Shown piece after piece: positions 24,031 to 35,439 of a stretch of 64,000 nt of DNA. The DNA is from Schoenoplectus triqueter (taxonomy: Eukaryota > Streptophyta > Magnoliopsida > Poales > Cyperaceae), in the NCBI GenBank assembly GCA_964058805.1, contig CAXKVV010000167.1, positions 27,524 to 91,523 of the forward strand, written 5' to 3'. The notes under the pieces are model-generated. The model saw only the letters and a list, made by a program, of their open reading frames with translations. It searched no databases and had not been told where the DNA came from. Made by a program: the position numbers and the translations under genes. Each line of letters begins with the position of its first letter. Positions within the stretch are counted from its first letter, which is position 1.

Positions 24031-25849
24031 GACACGCAATTTTTATCTGCAGTTGTTTTGATTGGAAAGATGAGAGTAAGCCTTTAAATTTTATAATTAT
24101 TTATAAAAAAAATTATTGGGATTTTAAATTCATAATTTCTCATACAGAAAATGTTATTTTTTGTTATTAAATCAAAGGTCGGTTCTTTTTTATCTGCACT
24201 TGTTGAAAGATCAATCACATATTTGCATGTTTCTAATTTGTTTGTTTAATTATTTAAATATCTGAAAGAGGATATACATATTATGCTGTGCACGTCCATC
24301 TGACAAACTATTTGCGACCTTTTTTGCGGTGTATAAAATTTTCTATCTAGTTGATTCTAATTATTTGAATATTAATTAGTAAAAAAAATTAGGCGACAGC
24401 TATCTAATTGTTACATAGAAAATTACATGTCTAAAGAAATCCGTATTAGCTTAAAAGAATAATACATTGCTAAGTAAGTGTCATGATTAAGAAAAGTATT
24501 TTTTTTTAGAATATTCTTTCAAATATCTTTTGTAGAAAGGAAACTATCTTTTCAACTTTAAAGCGACGATATATATTATCAATGGAATAGTATAGTAATA
24601 ATTATTACTTGAGTCGTCTTCCTCAAATTCCTTCAACTGCTTTATGTGAATAAAAAATATGCACTCTATAATGTCCAAATATGTACATTTTTTTAATAAT
24701 TAAGTATCTGATGCGTATTTACTGTACAGATATATGATACCGGAGAGTTTTAATCTTGAAAATGTATGTGTAAAATTGTGAAGTCCTGTTTATGTAGGTC
24801 AATGACATCTATGTATAGGCTCAAGCTAGAGTGATGACTTATTTTAGAACGTCAAACGAATCGAACTCGAACGAGCTGGACATAATTCTAAATCAATTTG
24901 AATATTTTTTTGTGAATAGCACGAATTTAATAAAACTACTTTATTATTCAATAGCATTATCATTATTAATCTCATTATTATTAATAATAGTTATATTAAT
25001 ATTATTATTATAATTAGTAGTGCTATTAGCATTGTTGTTGTTGTTATTACTATCTGTTGTTATTTTAATTATAATTATTATTAACATTCAATTCAAACTC
25101 ACGAACCTATTTCAAATGAGTTGGGCACGATACAAATTTGATTTAAAGCGGATTTGAATTGAGTTGTTTTCCAAATTAAACTCGAATGAGTCACGAGCTA
25201 CGAACAAAAGTTGGAGCCATACCTCTGTTTGTTTGTTCTTTTTTTCGGACAGGTTGTTAGACTTATGTACTCATCTCTTAGGTGTCATCCATAACATCAG
25301 CGGTATTGAATATGAGGAGAAACTGAGCCCAAGTTGTTGGGTCTATTAAGGGTGAAACTAGTGTTGGTGTCGTACAAACACCTTTTTAATCAACTAAAAA
25401 AGATAAAAAATTTCCTTCATGATGCAGTGAAAAAAACTTCTTTTGATCCGCACCTTATTTTCTTGGCTCAAACACTCATACCGATCGTTTATGATTCCCC
25501 ATCAATCTATCACTATATATTTTATGATTTTCAGAATTAATTTATTTTTATCTCTTTTTTTTTGCTTTAACAGGACGAATGAAGTACCATTAATTAATTT
25601 CCAATTTTTTTCTCTTTTAGATGTTTGTTACACTATCATGAGTACTTGAAACGCGGTTTCCCTTGATCAATTGAAACACAAATGCATGAGCAGGATTTCA
25701 TTAATAACGGAGCAATTTCACGATCATGAGAGGCATTAATTTTTTTTTAAAGTATGACATTAATCAAACTTCCATATGTTCGGTAATTTATTTTTTTAAA
25801 CAGTTCTAAAATTATGATACTGGCTAATTGTTCTTTTTTCCCCTAAATA
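24031..25849. other. Intergenic AT-rich stretch
   Basis: No gene recognised. A TTA/ATT-rich and TTG-rich trinucleotide stretch occupies about 24940-25090. Confidence 0.4.
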
Positions 25850-25854
25850 CATTC

Positions 25855-26025
25855 TGTTGAGATATTGTATGTTTTACGGGTTTCTTAGGGTTTCTAGGGA
25901 CCTAGAGATAAATAGGTTAAAAGTCAGGGAGTTATTTGTAAGAAGACATGTAAGGCTTATATAAGCCCAAAGGACCATTATTCAATACACAGAAAATATT
26001 TTGCACTTTTCAGTTTTATTCAATA
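25855..26025 (+). repeat. Copia 5' LTR, 171 bp
   Basis: Starts TGTTGAGATA and ends TTCAATA, so the ends are TG...TA, not the common TG...CA; the CATTC duplication fixes this boundary. The perfect palindrome GGCTTATATAAGCC at 25954-25967 holds the likely TATA box. Identical to 30877-31047. Confidence 0.95.
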
Positions 26026-26037
26026 TGGTATCAAAGT
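26026..26037 (+). promoter_or_regulatory. Primer-binding site, initiator tRNA-Met
   Basis: TGGTATCAAAGT directly follows the LTR and matches the plant Copia site TGGTATCAGAGC, complementary to the 3' end of initiator tRNA-Met, with a difference at the ninth base and at the end. Confidence 0.9.
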
Positions 26038-26063
26038 CAAAAACCCTAGGTTAACCCCTCTTC

Positions 26064-26153
26064 CACTGTAGCCGCCGACACTGTAGCCGACGACACTGTA
26101 GCGTCGCGCACTGTAGCCGACGACACTGTAGCACCGCCACTGTAGACCGCCGC
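26064..26153 (+). repeat. 15-bp minisatellite in the Copia leader
   Basis: CACTGTAG occurs at 26064, 26079, 26094, 26109, 26124 and 26139, exactly every 15 bases, each followed by a GC-rich CCGACGA-like half. It lies between the primer-binding site and the gag ATG. Confidence 0.9.
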
Positions 26154-26351
26154 CGTCAGGACCAGATCTGTTCTGATCTGGTCAGATCCGACAGGTGCTA
26201 GTTGGCTGAAGAGGCCGGCGTGGGGGGCCGATACCTCACGATACCCGAGAAGCGGGATTGATCGGGCTTGCTGACTAGTCGGCTCGAATCTTGATGACAT
26301 AAATCAAGATTGAGTCAAGAAAGAGATAGAGAGTGAGTTTAAGCTGGAGTT

Positions 26352-29300
26352 ATGGCAGAGGAAGGTAAGAATCCAATGGAGGGGGTGATGGCGAAGCTGA
26401 GCGCCACTGAGCTCCAGATGCTGATGCGAGCGTTCAGTGTGGCTGCGAACGAGAGCACACCTAGACCCGTGCAGAGGATAGATCTTCCAGTGCTTGACAG
26501 GAAGCTTGATGGATCAGCTTCGTACTTGAGCTGGTCGCGTCGGGTGAAGTACACTCTGGAGGGTAAGGATCTGGAGGGGTACTTGACCGGGGACAAAATT
26601 GAGCCAGCTGAGGGATCTCCAGCGAGGGCAGAGTGGAAGTCCACTCATATGACAGTATATATGTGGCTTCTGAGTTCATTGACTCCCTCTATTGCTTCCA
26701 CAGTGGATGGCATAGAGCGGGTCAAGGATGTCTGGGAGAAACTGAAGAGAACTTATGATGGAGTGGGAAACAATCTGAGGGTGTTCCAGATTGAGAGAGA
26801 GATAGAGGCAGTAGTGCAGGGAGATAGATCGATTCAGGAGTATGCCACAGATCTGGAGCGATTGTGGGCAGATTATGATCATTTCTTGCCAGCCGCATGC
26901 TGTAGGGATCCTGAGTGTCAGAGAGGGGCACGTGATACTCAGAGGAGGACTATGCATTTCATGAGGGGGTTGAGCCCGGCATTTGAGCTGAGGTGCGCAG
27001 GGTTATTAGCACAGCCGAAGATTCCCTCACTGGAGGAGACGATTTCGGCCATGATACAGGAGGAGAGCAGGATTGGGCTCCAGTCTGGTACGGTAGGACT
27101 TCCGGGGGTGAAGTCAGCACTTGCAGTCTCCAAGTCAGGTAATACCGGGTACAGGGGCGAGACTCGGGAGTGTTATAACTGCGGTGAGGTAGGCCACCTG
27201 AAGCAGTTTTGCACTAAGCCACCGAAGGAGAGGAACTTGGGAGGAAGAGGTCAGTCTGGAGGTCGTGGCCGAGGCAGAGGTGGCCGGAGGGGTGGAAGAG
27301 GAGGCTACCAGGCACATCTGACGGTAGCAGAGGAGGAGAGTGAGGAGACTGTGGTCTTTACTGAGGAGGATCAGGAGTTTCTAGAGATATTGAAGAGGAA
27401 GCAGAAAGCAGCGGGTGAAGGGAAGCGTGCGCTCGATGATGCATCCACCTCATGTTCCTTAAGGGGTAACATTGCTTCCTTTGCTCACTCAGCCTCAGGT
27501 ATTGGTGATACACTTGCTCTTGCATCCATATCTACCACCAGAGCACCAGATTGGATAGTTGACTCTGGTGCGTCTCGACATGTGACTGGTGCTGCTAGGG
27601 AGTTTTCTTCCTATACTCACCTAGCAGTCCCAGAAAGCATCCAGACGGCCGATGGTACGGCTCAACCGGTAATTGGTAAGGGTACCGTGCAATGTACCAA
27701 CACTTTGACATTGTCTAATGTTTTGCATGCTCCTTCCTTTCCTGTGAATCTTTTGTCCATAAGTGCCATTATATCACAACTAAAATGTGTGGTTTTGTTT
27801 GATATTCCAAAGGTGATCTTCCAGGAGAAGGAGACCGGCAGGCGACTTGGGACTGGCACATGGCATAGTGGCTTGTGGTACCTGGATAGGGAGAATATGG
27901 ACTCGGCTCTTTCATCCATTGTGGAGGGTACAGGAGGAGTTGGAAAGAGTGTGGAGGACTTACTGCTGCTCCATCATAGGCGCTTAGGTCACCCCTCTTT
28001 TTCTGTTTTGGGTAGGTTGTATCCGCCTTTGTTTGAAAAGGCTAATAAGGAAAAATTATTTTGTGATGCGTGTGAGTTGGGGAAACACACGAGGAGTTCA
28101 TATTCTAGTTCTGGGAGTAGGAGTTCTTTTGTTTTTGACTTAGTGCATTCTGATGTATGGGGGCCTTGTCCCACAACTGCTGTGAATGGATTTAGATACT
28201 TTGTTTCTTTCATTGATTGTTTTTCTCGTGTGACTTGGCTTTATCTGATGAAAAATAAGAGTGATGTGTTTGCTTGTTTCAAAGACTTCCACAAAGGGAT
28301 TCAAACCCAATATGGTGCAGTTGTGAAGGTATTAAGGTCTGATAATGGGACGGAGTACACCAACAAGGCGTTTGGGGAGTACTTGTCATCTCATGGGATA
28401 CAACATCAAACCACCTGTCCATACACACCAGAGCAGAATGGGGTAGCCGAACGGAAGAACAGACATCTCCTTGAGATTACTCGGAGCTTGATGATGTCAA
28501 TGAAGGTACCAAAATACTTGTGGGGGCAAGCAGTTCTGACAGCGGCCTACTTGATCAATAGGATGCCCTCGCGGGTATTGGATTGGAAATCGCCGATTGA
28601 GATGTTGAAAGGCAGGAATGAGGATGTTTTGCCTCTCAAAACCTTTGGCTGTGTGTGCTTTGTACAAAATAACAGACCAAATATGGGAAAACTAGATCCA
28701 AGGGCGGTGAAGTGTGTGTTCGTTGGGTATTCGGCTACTCAGAAAGGGTATGTGTGCTGGAGTCCGGTAGAGAGAAGATTGTTTGTTAGCATGGATGTCA
28801 CATTTAGAGAGCTTGAACCATACTACTCTGATCCAGTCGCATCGTCCTTTGGTGACTCGCTCGATACAGGAGGTATGAGGCGAGAGGGGGAGGGTGATAG
28901 TAGTAGTGAGAGGAGGATGGTGAGTGTGGGGGATATTCCTTGTCCGCTTGTGGATTCGGTTATGGTACCGGTTGTGGAGACCGAATCGGGAAATGATGAA
29001 ACTCAGACTCAGGGGGAGTTAAGGGTGTATACGAGAAGAAGAAAGCAGAATGAGGAAGCAGTGCCTACAGTGCCACTTGTGCCAAATCCCTCGTCCCTGC
29101 CTCCTCCAACTCCTGAGACACCTACACCATCCACCTCAGATTCAGAGTACACAGGTGATATGATTCCTCTTTCTCCTCCTCCCACTCTCCTATCGATAAG
29201 GAGGACTTCTCGCAGCAATGCAGGAGTTCCCCCTGAACGATATGGTTTTCCACATGATATTGCTCAGTTTGTCTTTTACTCTAACATATCACCTGTGCAT

Positions 29301-30869
29301 GGAGCATTCATTGCATCATTGGACAATGTCTCTATCCCTAAGTGTTGGCAGGTTGCTAAGGAGGATCCAAAGTGGAAAACTGCAATGCTAGAGGAACTTG
29401 AGGCCCTAGATAAGAACAAAACCTGGGAGCTTGTGTCACTACCACCAGGCAAGAAGGCGGTTGGCTGCAAATGGGTCTTCACGGTGAAGCAAAACCCGGA
29501 TGGTCGGGTTGAGCGCTACAAAGCCCGATTGGTGGCAAAGGGGTACAGTCAGACTTATGGCATTGACTATGATGAGACATTTGCACCCGTGGCAAAGATG
29601 AGCACAGTACGAACACTGATTTCCTTGGCTGCAAATGGGGGTTGGAAGCTACACCAACTCGATGTGAAGAATGCTTTTCTCCATGGTGATTTGTTGGAGG
29701 AGGTGTACATGGAGATACCATCAGGTTTTGGCACGAAACAAACAGATGGTAAGGTGTGCAGGCTCAAGAAGTCACTCTACGGGCTGAAACAGTCCCCTCG
29801 GGCCTGGTTTGACAGATTTAGGAGAGCTATGGTAGGCATGGGGTATCGACAGACCAATGCAGACCATACGGTGTTCTTCCGACGACATGGAGGTCATATT
29901 ACAGTGCTTGCAGTATATGTGGATGACATGATTATCTCGGGAGATGATGATGGTGAAATTGCATTGCTAAAGAAGAAATTGGGAAAGGAGTTTGAGGTGA
30001 AGGACTTGGGACAATTGAGGTACTTCCTTGGGATTGAGATAGCTCGTGGTGCAGAGGGAATTGTCTTATCTCAGAGGAAGTATGTGCTGGATCTGCTTAC
30101 AGAAACAGGTATGCTGGGTTGTAGACCCGCAGTTTCTCCCATTGACCAAAAGTCCAAGCTTAGTGCTGAGGCTGGAGAGCCAGTTGATAGAGAGAGGTAC
30201 CAAAGGATGGTTGGTCGCCTGATCTATTTGAGCCACACTCGTCCTGACATATCCTTTGCTGTGAGTGTGGTGAGTCGCTATATGCATGATCCCAGAGAGG
30301 GTCACATGGATGCTGTGTACCAGATTCTGAGGTACTTGAAAAGTGCACCTGGAAAGGGGTTGATCTTCAGGAAGAATGGACATCTGAACATTGAGGGTTA
30401 TTGTGATTCAGACTGGGCTAGTTGTTCTGATGATAGAAAGTCCACGTCTGGATATTGCATGTTTGTAGGGGGCAATCTGGTCTCCTGGAAGAGCAAGAAG
30501 CAAACAGTGGTTGCGAGGTCCACAGCTGAGGCAGAATACAGGGCCATGGCCCTAAGTGTGGCAGAGATGTTGTGGTTGAGAGCTCTGTTGTTAGAGCTCA
30601 AGATGGACCAAGGGATCCAAATGAAGTTGTGGTGTGATAACAAGTCAGCCATCAGCATCGCCAACAACCCAGTGCAGCATGACAGAACCAAGCATATCGA
30701 GATCGATAGGTTCTTCATCAAGGAGAAGTTGAACAGTGGACTCCTGGAGTTAGGTCATGTTTCAACTAAAGACCAGGCAGCTGATTGTTTGACGAAAGGA
30801 CTCAATTTTTTGGATTTAGCGAGAGGATGTGACAAGATGGGCCTAGTGGATATCTTTTGCCCATCTTGA
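26352..30869 (+). CDS. Copia gag-pol polyprotein, intact
   Basis: A single frame of 1505 codons; the ATG has G at +4 and lies 326 bases after the LTR. Residues about 40-230 form a UBN2-type gag. A CCHC zinc knuckle has C274, C277, H282 and C287, followed by a Gly/Arg-rich stretch. The aspartic protease has its DSG at 404-406. The pre-integrase zinc site uses the HHRRLGH block at 541-547 and C571/C574. The integrase core has D601, D664 and E700, with exactly 35 residues between the last two. The reverse transcriptase has YVDD at 1189-1192. RNase H includes the acidic YCDSDW motif around D1352, and the frame ends ...VDIFCPS. There is no stop or frameshift and all key catalytic residues are present, so the product is predicted functional. 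Gag and pol share one frame, as usual for plant Copia elements. It makes the capsid and copies RNA into DNA in cytoplasmic particles, then integrates it in the nucleus. Confidence 0.97.
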   Translation: MAEEGKNPMEGVMAKLSATELQMLMRAFSVAANESTPRPVQRIDLPVLDRKLDGSASYLSWSRRVKYTLEGKDLEGYLTGDKIEPAEGSPARAEWKSTHMTVYMWLLSSLTPSIASTVDGIERVKDVWEKLKRTYDGVGNNLRVFQIEREIEAVVQGDRSIQEYATDLERLWADYDHFLPAACCRDPECQRGARDTQRRTMHFMRGLSPAFELRCAGLLAQPKIPSLEETISAMIQEESRIGLQSGTVGLPGVKSALAVSKSGNTGYRGETRECYNCGEVGHLKQFCTKPPKERNLGGRGQSGGRGRGRGGRRGGRGGYQAHLTVAEEESEETVVFTEEDQEFLEILKRKQKAAGEGKRALDDASTSCSLRGNIASFAHSASGIGDTLALASISTTRAPDWIVDSGASRHVTGAAREFSSYTHLAVPESIQTADGTAQPVIGKGTVQCTNTLTLSNVLHAPSFPVNLLSISAIISQLKCVVLFDIPKVIFQEKETGRRLGTGTWHSGLWYLDRENMDSALSSIVEGTGGVGKSVEDLLLLHHRRLGHPSFSVLGRLYPPLFEKANKEKLFCDACELGKHTRSSYSSSGSRSSFVFDLVHSDVWGPCPTTAVNGFRYFVSFIDCFSRVTWLYLMKNKSDVFACFKDFHKGIQTQYGAVVKVLRSDNGTEYTNKAFGEYLSSHGIQHQTTCPYTPEQNGVAERKNRHLLEITRSLMMSMKVPKYLWGQAVLTAAYLINRMPSRVLDWKSPIEMLKGRNEDVLPLKTFGCVCFVQNNRPNMGKLDPRAVKCVFVGYSATQKGYVCWSPVERRLFVSMDVTFRELEPYYSDPVASSFGDSLDTGGMRREGEGDSSSERRMVSVGDIPCPLVDSVMVPVVETESGNDETQTQGELRVYTRRRKQNEEAVPTVPLVPNPSSLPPPTPETPTPSTSDSEYTGDMIPLSPPPTLLSIRRTSRSNAGVPPERYGFPHDIAQFVFYSNISPVHGAFIASLDNVSIPKCWQVAKEDPKWKTAMLEELEALDKNKTWELVSLPPGKKAVGCKWVFTVKQNPDGRVERYKARLVAKGYSQTYGIDYDETFAPVAKMSTVRTLISLAANGGWKLHQLDVKNAFLHGDLLEEVYMEIPSGFGTKQTDGKVCRLKKSLYGLKQSPRAWFDRFRRAMVGMGYRQTNADHTVFFRRHGGHITVLAVYVDDMIISGDDDGEIALLKKKLGKEFEVKDLGQLRYFLGIEIARGAEGIVLSQRKYVLDLLTETGMLGCRPAVSPIDQKSKLSAEAGEPVDRERYQRMVGRLIYLSHTRPDISFAVSVVSRYMHDPREGHMDAVYQILRYLKSAPGKGLIFRKNGHLNIEGYCDSDWASCSDDRKSTSGYCMFVGGNLVSWKSKKQTVVARSTAEAEYRAMALSVAEMLWLRALLLELKMDQGIQMKLWCDNKSAISIANNPVQHDRTKHIEIDRFFIKEKLNSGLLELGHVSTKDQAADCLTKGLNFLDLARGCDKMGLVDIFCPS

Positions 30870-30876
30870 GGGGGAG
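30867..30876 (+). promoter_or_regulatory. Polypurine tract
   Basis: TGAGGGGGAG directly precedes the 3' LTR and overlaps the gag-pol stop codon; it would prime plus-strand DNA synthesis. Confidence 0.9.
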
Positions 30877-31047
30877 TGTTGAGATATTGTATGTTTTACG
30901 GGTTTCTTAGGGTTTCTAGGGACCTAGAGATAAATAGGTTAAAAGTCAGGGAGTTATTTGTAAGAAGACATGTAAGGCTTATATAAGCCCAAAGGACCAT
31001 TATTCAATACACAGAAAATATTTTGCACTTTTCAGTTTTATTCAATA
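30877..31047 (+). repeat. Copia 3' LTR, 171 bp
   Basis: Identical to the 5' LTR over all 171 bases by direct reading. Its palindromic TATA region is at 30976-30989. Confidence 0.95.
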
Positions 31048-31052
31048 CATTC

Positions 31053-31392
31053 AAAACTGGGACTGTGCAGTTTTATTCTTTCTTTTACATTTTTTTTTTG
31101 TTATTTCTTTTAACTTTTATTTTATTACTTTACCTTTCTTAGTTTTTTTCGTAAAGACTTTGATTTATACCTTGTAAGAAATAACACCGCTAATGTTAAA
31201 AATATTAAGGGCTTTGACCCTCATTTTTTCCATCAGAGAAATAAAAAAAAAAGGGACACGATTCTAGTCCGTTCAAAACGGATATTAAATGTTCTTATCT
31301 TTGAAAATTGTTTGAGGACATATTCTTCCTCTCTCTCAGTCTCACTCCACTGAGTTGAGCCGGATAATGAACTGAAGACATTTATTTGAAAT
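31053..31392. other. Intergenic
   Basis: AT-rich with long T runs; nothing recognised. Confidence 0.4.
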
Positions 31393-31854
31393 TAGGGGTG
31401 TCAATTTTTAATCCGATCCGACGGGTTAACCCGATCCGACCCGATCTGATCCGATCTGACATGACTCAAAGATAAATGGGTCGGGTATGGGTTCAATTTT
31501 TTTTTACTCGAATCGGATCGGGTCGGGTTCGGGAAATCCGACCCGACCCAATTAATTATATTTTTTGAAGTAATTTTATGATTTAGTACTAATTAAAGCT
31601 TAAATATACGCTAATTATATACTAATTAAAATTAATTATAAATTAATTGATATTTTATTGTTTAAAATTAAATAAAAATATTTAATAAATATTTAATTAT
31701 TTTACACGGATCGGGTCAGGTCGATCTGTGACCCGTCGGGTCGGGTATGGGTCAAAAAAAATTTACCTGAATTTAATCGTGTCGGATCAAAAATAATAAT
31801 AAAATAATATGACCCGACCCGAACCCGACCCAACCTGACCCATTGACAACCCTA
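31393..31854. mobile_element. Non-autonomous hAT-type element, copy 2
   Basis: 462 bp from TAGGGGTGTCAATTTTTAAT to CCATTGACAACCCTA. It is flanked by 8-bp duplications TTTGAAAT (31385-31392) and TTTGAAAC (31855-31862), seven of eight bases matching. GACCCGACCCG-type words occupy both subterminal zones and the AT-rich centre matches the other copies. The 8-bp duplication and TAGGGG ends fit the hAT superfamily. No coding capacity. Confidence 0.85.
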
Positions 31855-31862
31855 TTTGAAAC

Positions 31863-34800
31863 TTTGATTTAATATGTGATATCCGTCCCCAAGTTTGGTG
31901 ACATAATCTTCTGAAATTTATATTAATTAGATTAATTGCTATTATTTTTTATAAGAAATCGGTTCTATTTATTAGGCAAATCCCCATGAGATGCCTCCTA
32001 ACCTTTCTATTGGATGCTCATCTTGCCCTTTTCTTTCACTTATTTCATTTTTTTTTATTCAAGAACATACCCAACAACATCTGCTGGTGTATCATCAATA
32101 ATTGCAAATTTCCAACTAGTATTTTCCAATGCTAATAGTATCCACATCCCACTATCAAATTGATTATCAAATTTCATTTGATAATTGTCATTTAAATTTT
32201 TAGAGATGCATCGACTAGACAAAATTAAACAATTATCTAAATTTGACGGTGCATTTTACAAACCACGTCAGCGGAAAAATAAAAAAATAATTATGATAGT
32301 GTCATTTTAATAATTTCATTCTATTTAGGGATGTCACTTTTTTAAAAAATTATCAATTTTATGACGTGACATAAAATTTTACTTTTGACATTCGTCACAA
32401 ATGTGAATGCTCTAAGCATATGTAAAAAGATTCTTTTTAGTTTAATTACATACCGAGTTACTGAACTTTATTCTTTTCAAAGTTCACCGTTATGCATGAA
32501 CACTTTGTGGAATCCTGGTGTAATGCATAATGATCAAATTCGATCGTACAGATCACACACATAATATATATATATATACTAGATATCTTTTCGGTCAATA
32601 CTTATCCTCTGTTTTTTATTAAATTAGTGATAATCATAGCACCAGTCATATTCCAACCCCCCCCCCCCCCCCCCTTGTGGTTGGAATCTCCCATATTTTT
32701 TGCATCGATCGCGGTGGTCCTTGTCTTTATTCCAACTGTCTAGCTCTTTTTTCATGTCTGTCTGATTAAATATCGTTGAAAGTCCTTAGTCCAATTCCAT
32801 TTCCGTTGACTTGGAAAGTGCAACACTAATCCAAATAAAAGTTAGCCAAACGGTTGTTGGACGGTGCAATGATCTGAAACCTTTGATTACTTATTTGTAC
32901 AACTACATCTTTATTTTATATGCGTTTGTACTACTAATAAATATTGTTATAATAACAATATATAAGTATCTTTTTCAAAACAATTCATAAGTACGGATTA
33001 AAGGAGGCTCTATTCTTTTTAAATAACTGTCAACCCGTCCGTTGTGTCCTCTTGATTTTACAAATATTTACATCTAACACTAATGTTTAATATAAATAAA
33101 TGATATATTTTACTTCAAATTAATTTTGTCTAAGTCAACTAAGAGACTCATAAATTTTTAAATAAAATTAATTTTTTATTTAATAAAAAGATGATGTACA
33201 TAATATAATATTTCTTCTTTTCTGAATATGGTTGTACAATTTTTGGTTTATTTTTTTACAATCAAACTGAATAAAAGTTGATATTTAATTTATTTTACTT
33301 ATATTTTTTAAAAAAAATATAATTAGATTTAGCACTAATTTTATTACAAATAATGATATATTTACTTAGGTATAATTTATAGCTAAATCAATTACAAAGG
33401 CTCTTAAATATTTAAATAAAATTATTTTTTTATTTTAATGAAAGATAATTTATAAAATATAATATATTTTTAGTAAAGTTGTAAATGTGTAGTTTTTTTA
33501 TAATTAAACTTATTAATAGTTGATATTTAATTTATTTTATATATAACTTTTTTAGACCCTCGATAAATATATGATAAAAAATAGCAAACGAAATGGAAAG
33601 AAAAAATGAGTTTGACTAAAATCTGAATGTCACTTTTATAAAATCAATTAAACTCAATTATAATTTGAATTATAGGTGTATATATATAAGTACAAATTTG
33701 GCAAATCATTTGCTCGGCTTTGGTGTCGAGCATGTGTTGAAGACGAGCTTGAGAGAGATGGATCTAGTTCTAACTTGATTTAATTATAGGTCGCAAACAA
33801 GTTCGATGGAGGCCGACTTGAAAATAAATAATCAAGATATTAAGGCTATAGGGAAAAAATATTAATTGGAGAATTATTTTTTTTTAAATGTATAATTTCT
33901 TAAAATATTTTTTATATAATAGATATATAGTTATTAGAATACTAGAGGTATTTATAAAACATAAAAAAGATGTATACAATAACAATAATATAAATAGTGA
34001 TATAATTATATGAAATGCAAATATATATATATATATATAAGATGGCTGATTTCATTTGAAATTTAAATTGCGCAAATAATATATCAAACACACACTTTTT
34101 TTTAATGAAAAGAGATCTAAATCATAAGCCGTCTGGCTAAATACAAATAAGTAGAGAGAAACAAATCAAATACATAATATAATTGATGATGTAGTATGGT
34201 TAAAAAGCTTGAAAGCTTAATTAACAATCTTCATGTATATATTATAAATTATTGCATTTGTTTGAAAAAAATAGTCTGAAATAAGTAATATTTATCATAA
34301 TAGAATTTACTTACTAATTTACTATTCATTTACTATTTTTTTCAAAAGAAAATTGCCCTTGCATCAACGAGCTAATAATTTATCTAAATAATTTGAAACT
34401 AAATAATTCTTGTTTCAAAAGGAAATTGCACTTGTACGATAGAACACCTAAATAATTTATCTAAATAATCTGAAACTCCATGCTTCTAGGAGCTAAAGTA
34501 GAATTAAGCGAGTCTAATTCGAGTCGAAACTTACAATTAATCCAACTTCAGTTGCAGTGTGCTATATATTAAATTATTTATATAATTGGAGAACCGAAAA
34601 TACTATTGTACGTGCATATATGATAGTTGAATGCATGAGAGAAGTAATGAAGAACTAGTATTCAAATGTTGCGTCATAATTTCATTGATTTTCAACGTTG
34701 AATAGCTCTAACATGATGAAATCGAAGTGCCTTTTTTGTCTCTCAATCAGAAGTTGGGTGAGGAGTTGAAGAATCAAGAATCAGAATTAACTTGAGATGG

Positions 34801-35260
34801 TTAAATTGTGAAAAGGAATTTAATTAGAGACTAGAATTTCCAAAAGTGAAGGCACAGATCCATGTCCACCCTAGAATTCACATCCTTTCAGACCTCTCTG
34901 CATCTAATATTAATTTGTGGCCGTGTGGGAACTCATATGTACCCTCAGAAGTCGAGACAAAGCTGCTCAAATCGAGAGGAGAAGTGGGACCATGTCACAG
35001 AGAATGCAAGAGAAAAGACCGAAAGAAACCCATGAGTCCATGACCCGTTGGTTGGGCCGAGCACTGGAAACTGGCTGAGAAGACCTCGGCCCAAACTTTT
35101 GTGATTTGTCGAATGTATGTTATATATTATCTGAAAATTACTTCAAGGATAGGTAGTTCTATGTGATTTAATCCTGATTTAATGACCCAGTACATGTTGT
35201 TTCAAGTACTTGTCAGAATTTTTCTACTTTTTTTTATAATTACTTTCACATAGGAAGCGC
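31863..35260. other. Intergenic AT-rich stretch
   Basis: No gene recognised. A poly-C run of about 17-18 lies near 32657-32674. Two similar segments (about 33060-33310 and 33340-33560) share TGATATTTAATTTATTTTA and ATAAAATTAATTTTTTATT-like words, an old duplication. The 65-codon frame at 34846-35043 is GC-richer than its surroundings but matches nothing I know. Confidence 0.4.
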
Positions 35261-35268
35261 TTATCAAT

Positions 35269-35414
35269 TAGGGTTGTCAATGATTACCCGTTTCTTATCT
35301 GAAATTTTTAATGGATAAAGGTAAAGTATGGATAGGATATGAGTAAAAAAATTATAATGAATATGAATATGAAAATACATGCACCTGTACTCTACCCTAC
35401 CTATTGACACCCTA
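35269..35414. mobile_element. Short deletion derivative of the hAT-type family, copy 3
   Basis: 146 bp from TAGGGTTGTCAATGATTACC to CTATTGACACCCTA, flanked by a perfect 8-bp duplication TTATCAAT (35261-35268 and 35415-35422). It keeps the family termini but lacks most of the interior. Confidence 0.88.
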
Positions 35415-35439
35415 TTATCAATGTCTATATTTATATGAA

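Larger units (their letters stand above)
25850..31052 (+). mobile_element. Complete Ty1/Copia LTR retrotransposon with target duplication
   Basis: The element proper is 25855-31047 (5193 bp), flanked by the 5-bp duplication CATTC (25850-25854 and 31048-31052). The 171-bp LTRs are identical. Between them lie an initiator tRNA-Met primer-binding site, a leader with a 15-bp minisatellite, one uninterrupted gag-pol frame and a polypurine tract. Order of protease, integrase, reverse transcriptase and RNase H is that of Copia. All parts needed for autonomous movement appear present. Lineage is not assigned; the very short LTR is a useful clue for classification. Confidence 0.97.

Noticed and set aside
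26046..30721. Minus-strand open frames opposite the Copia gag-pol
   Set aside because: Shadows of the strongly coding plus strand.
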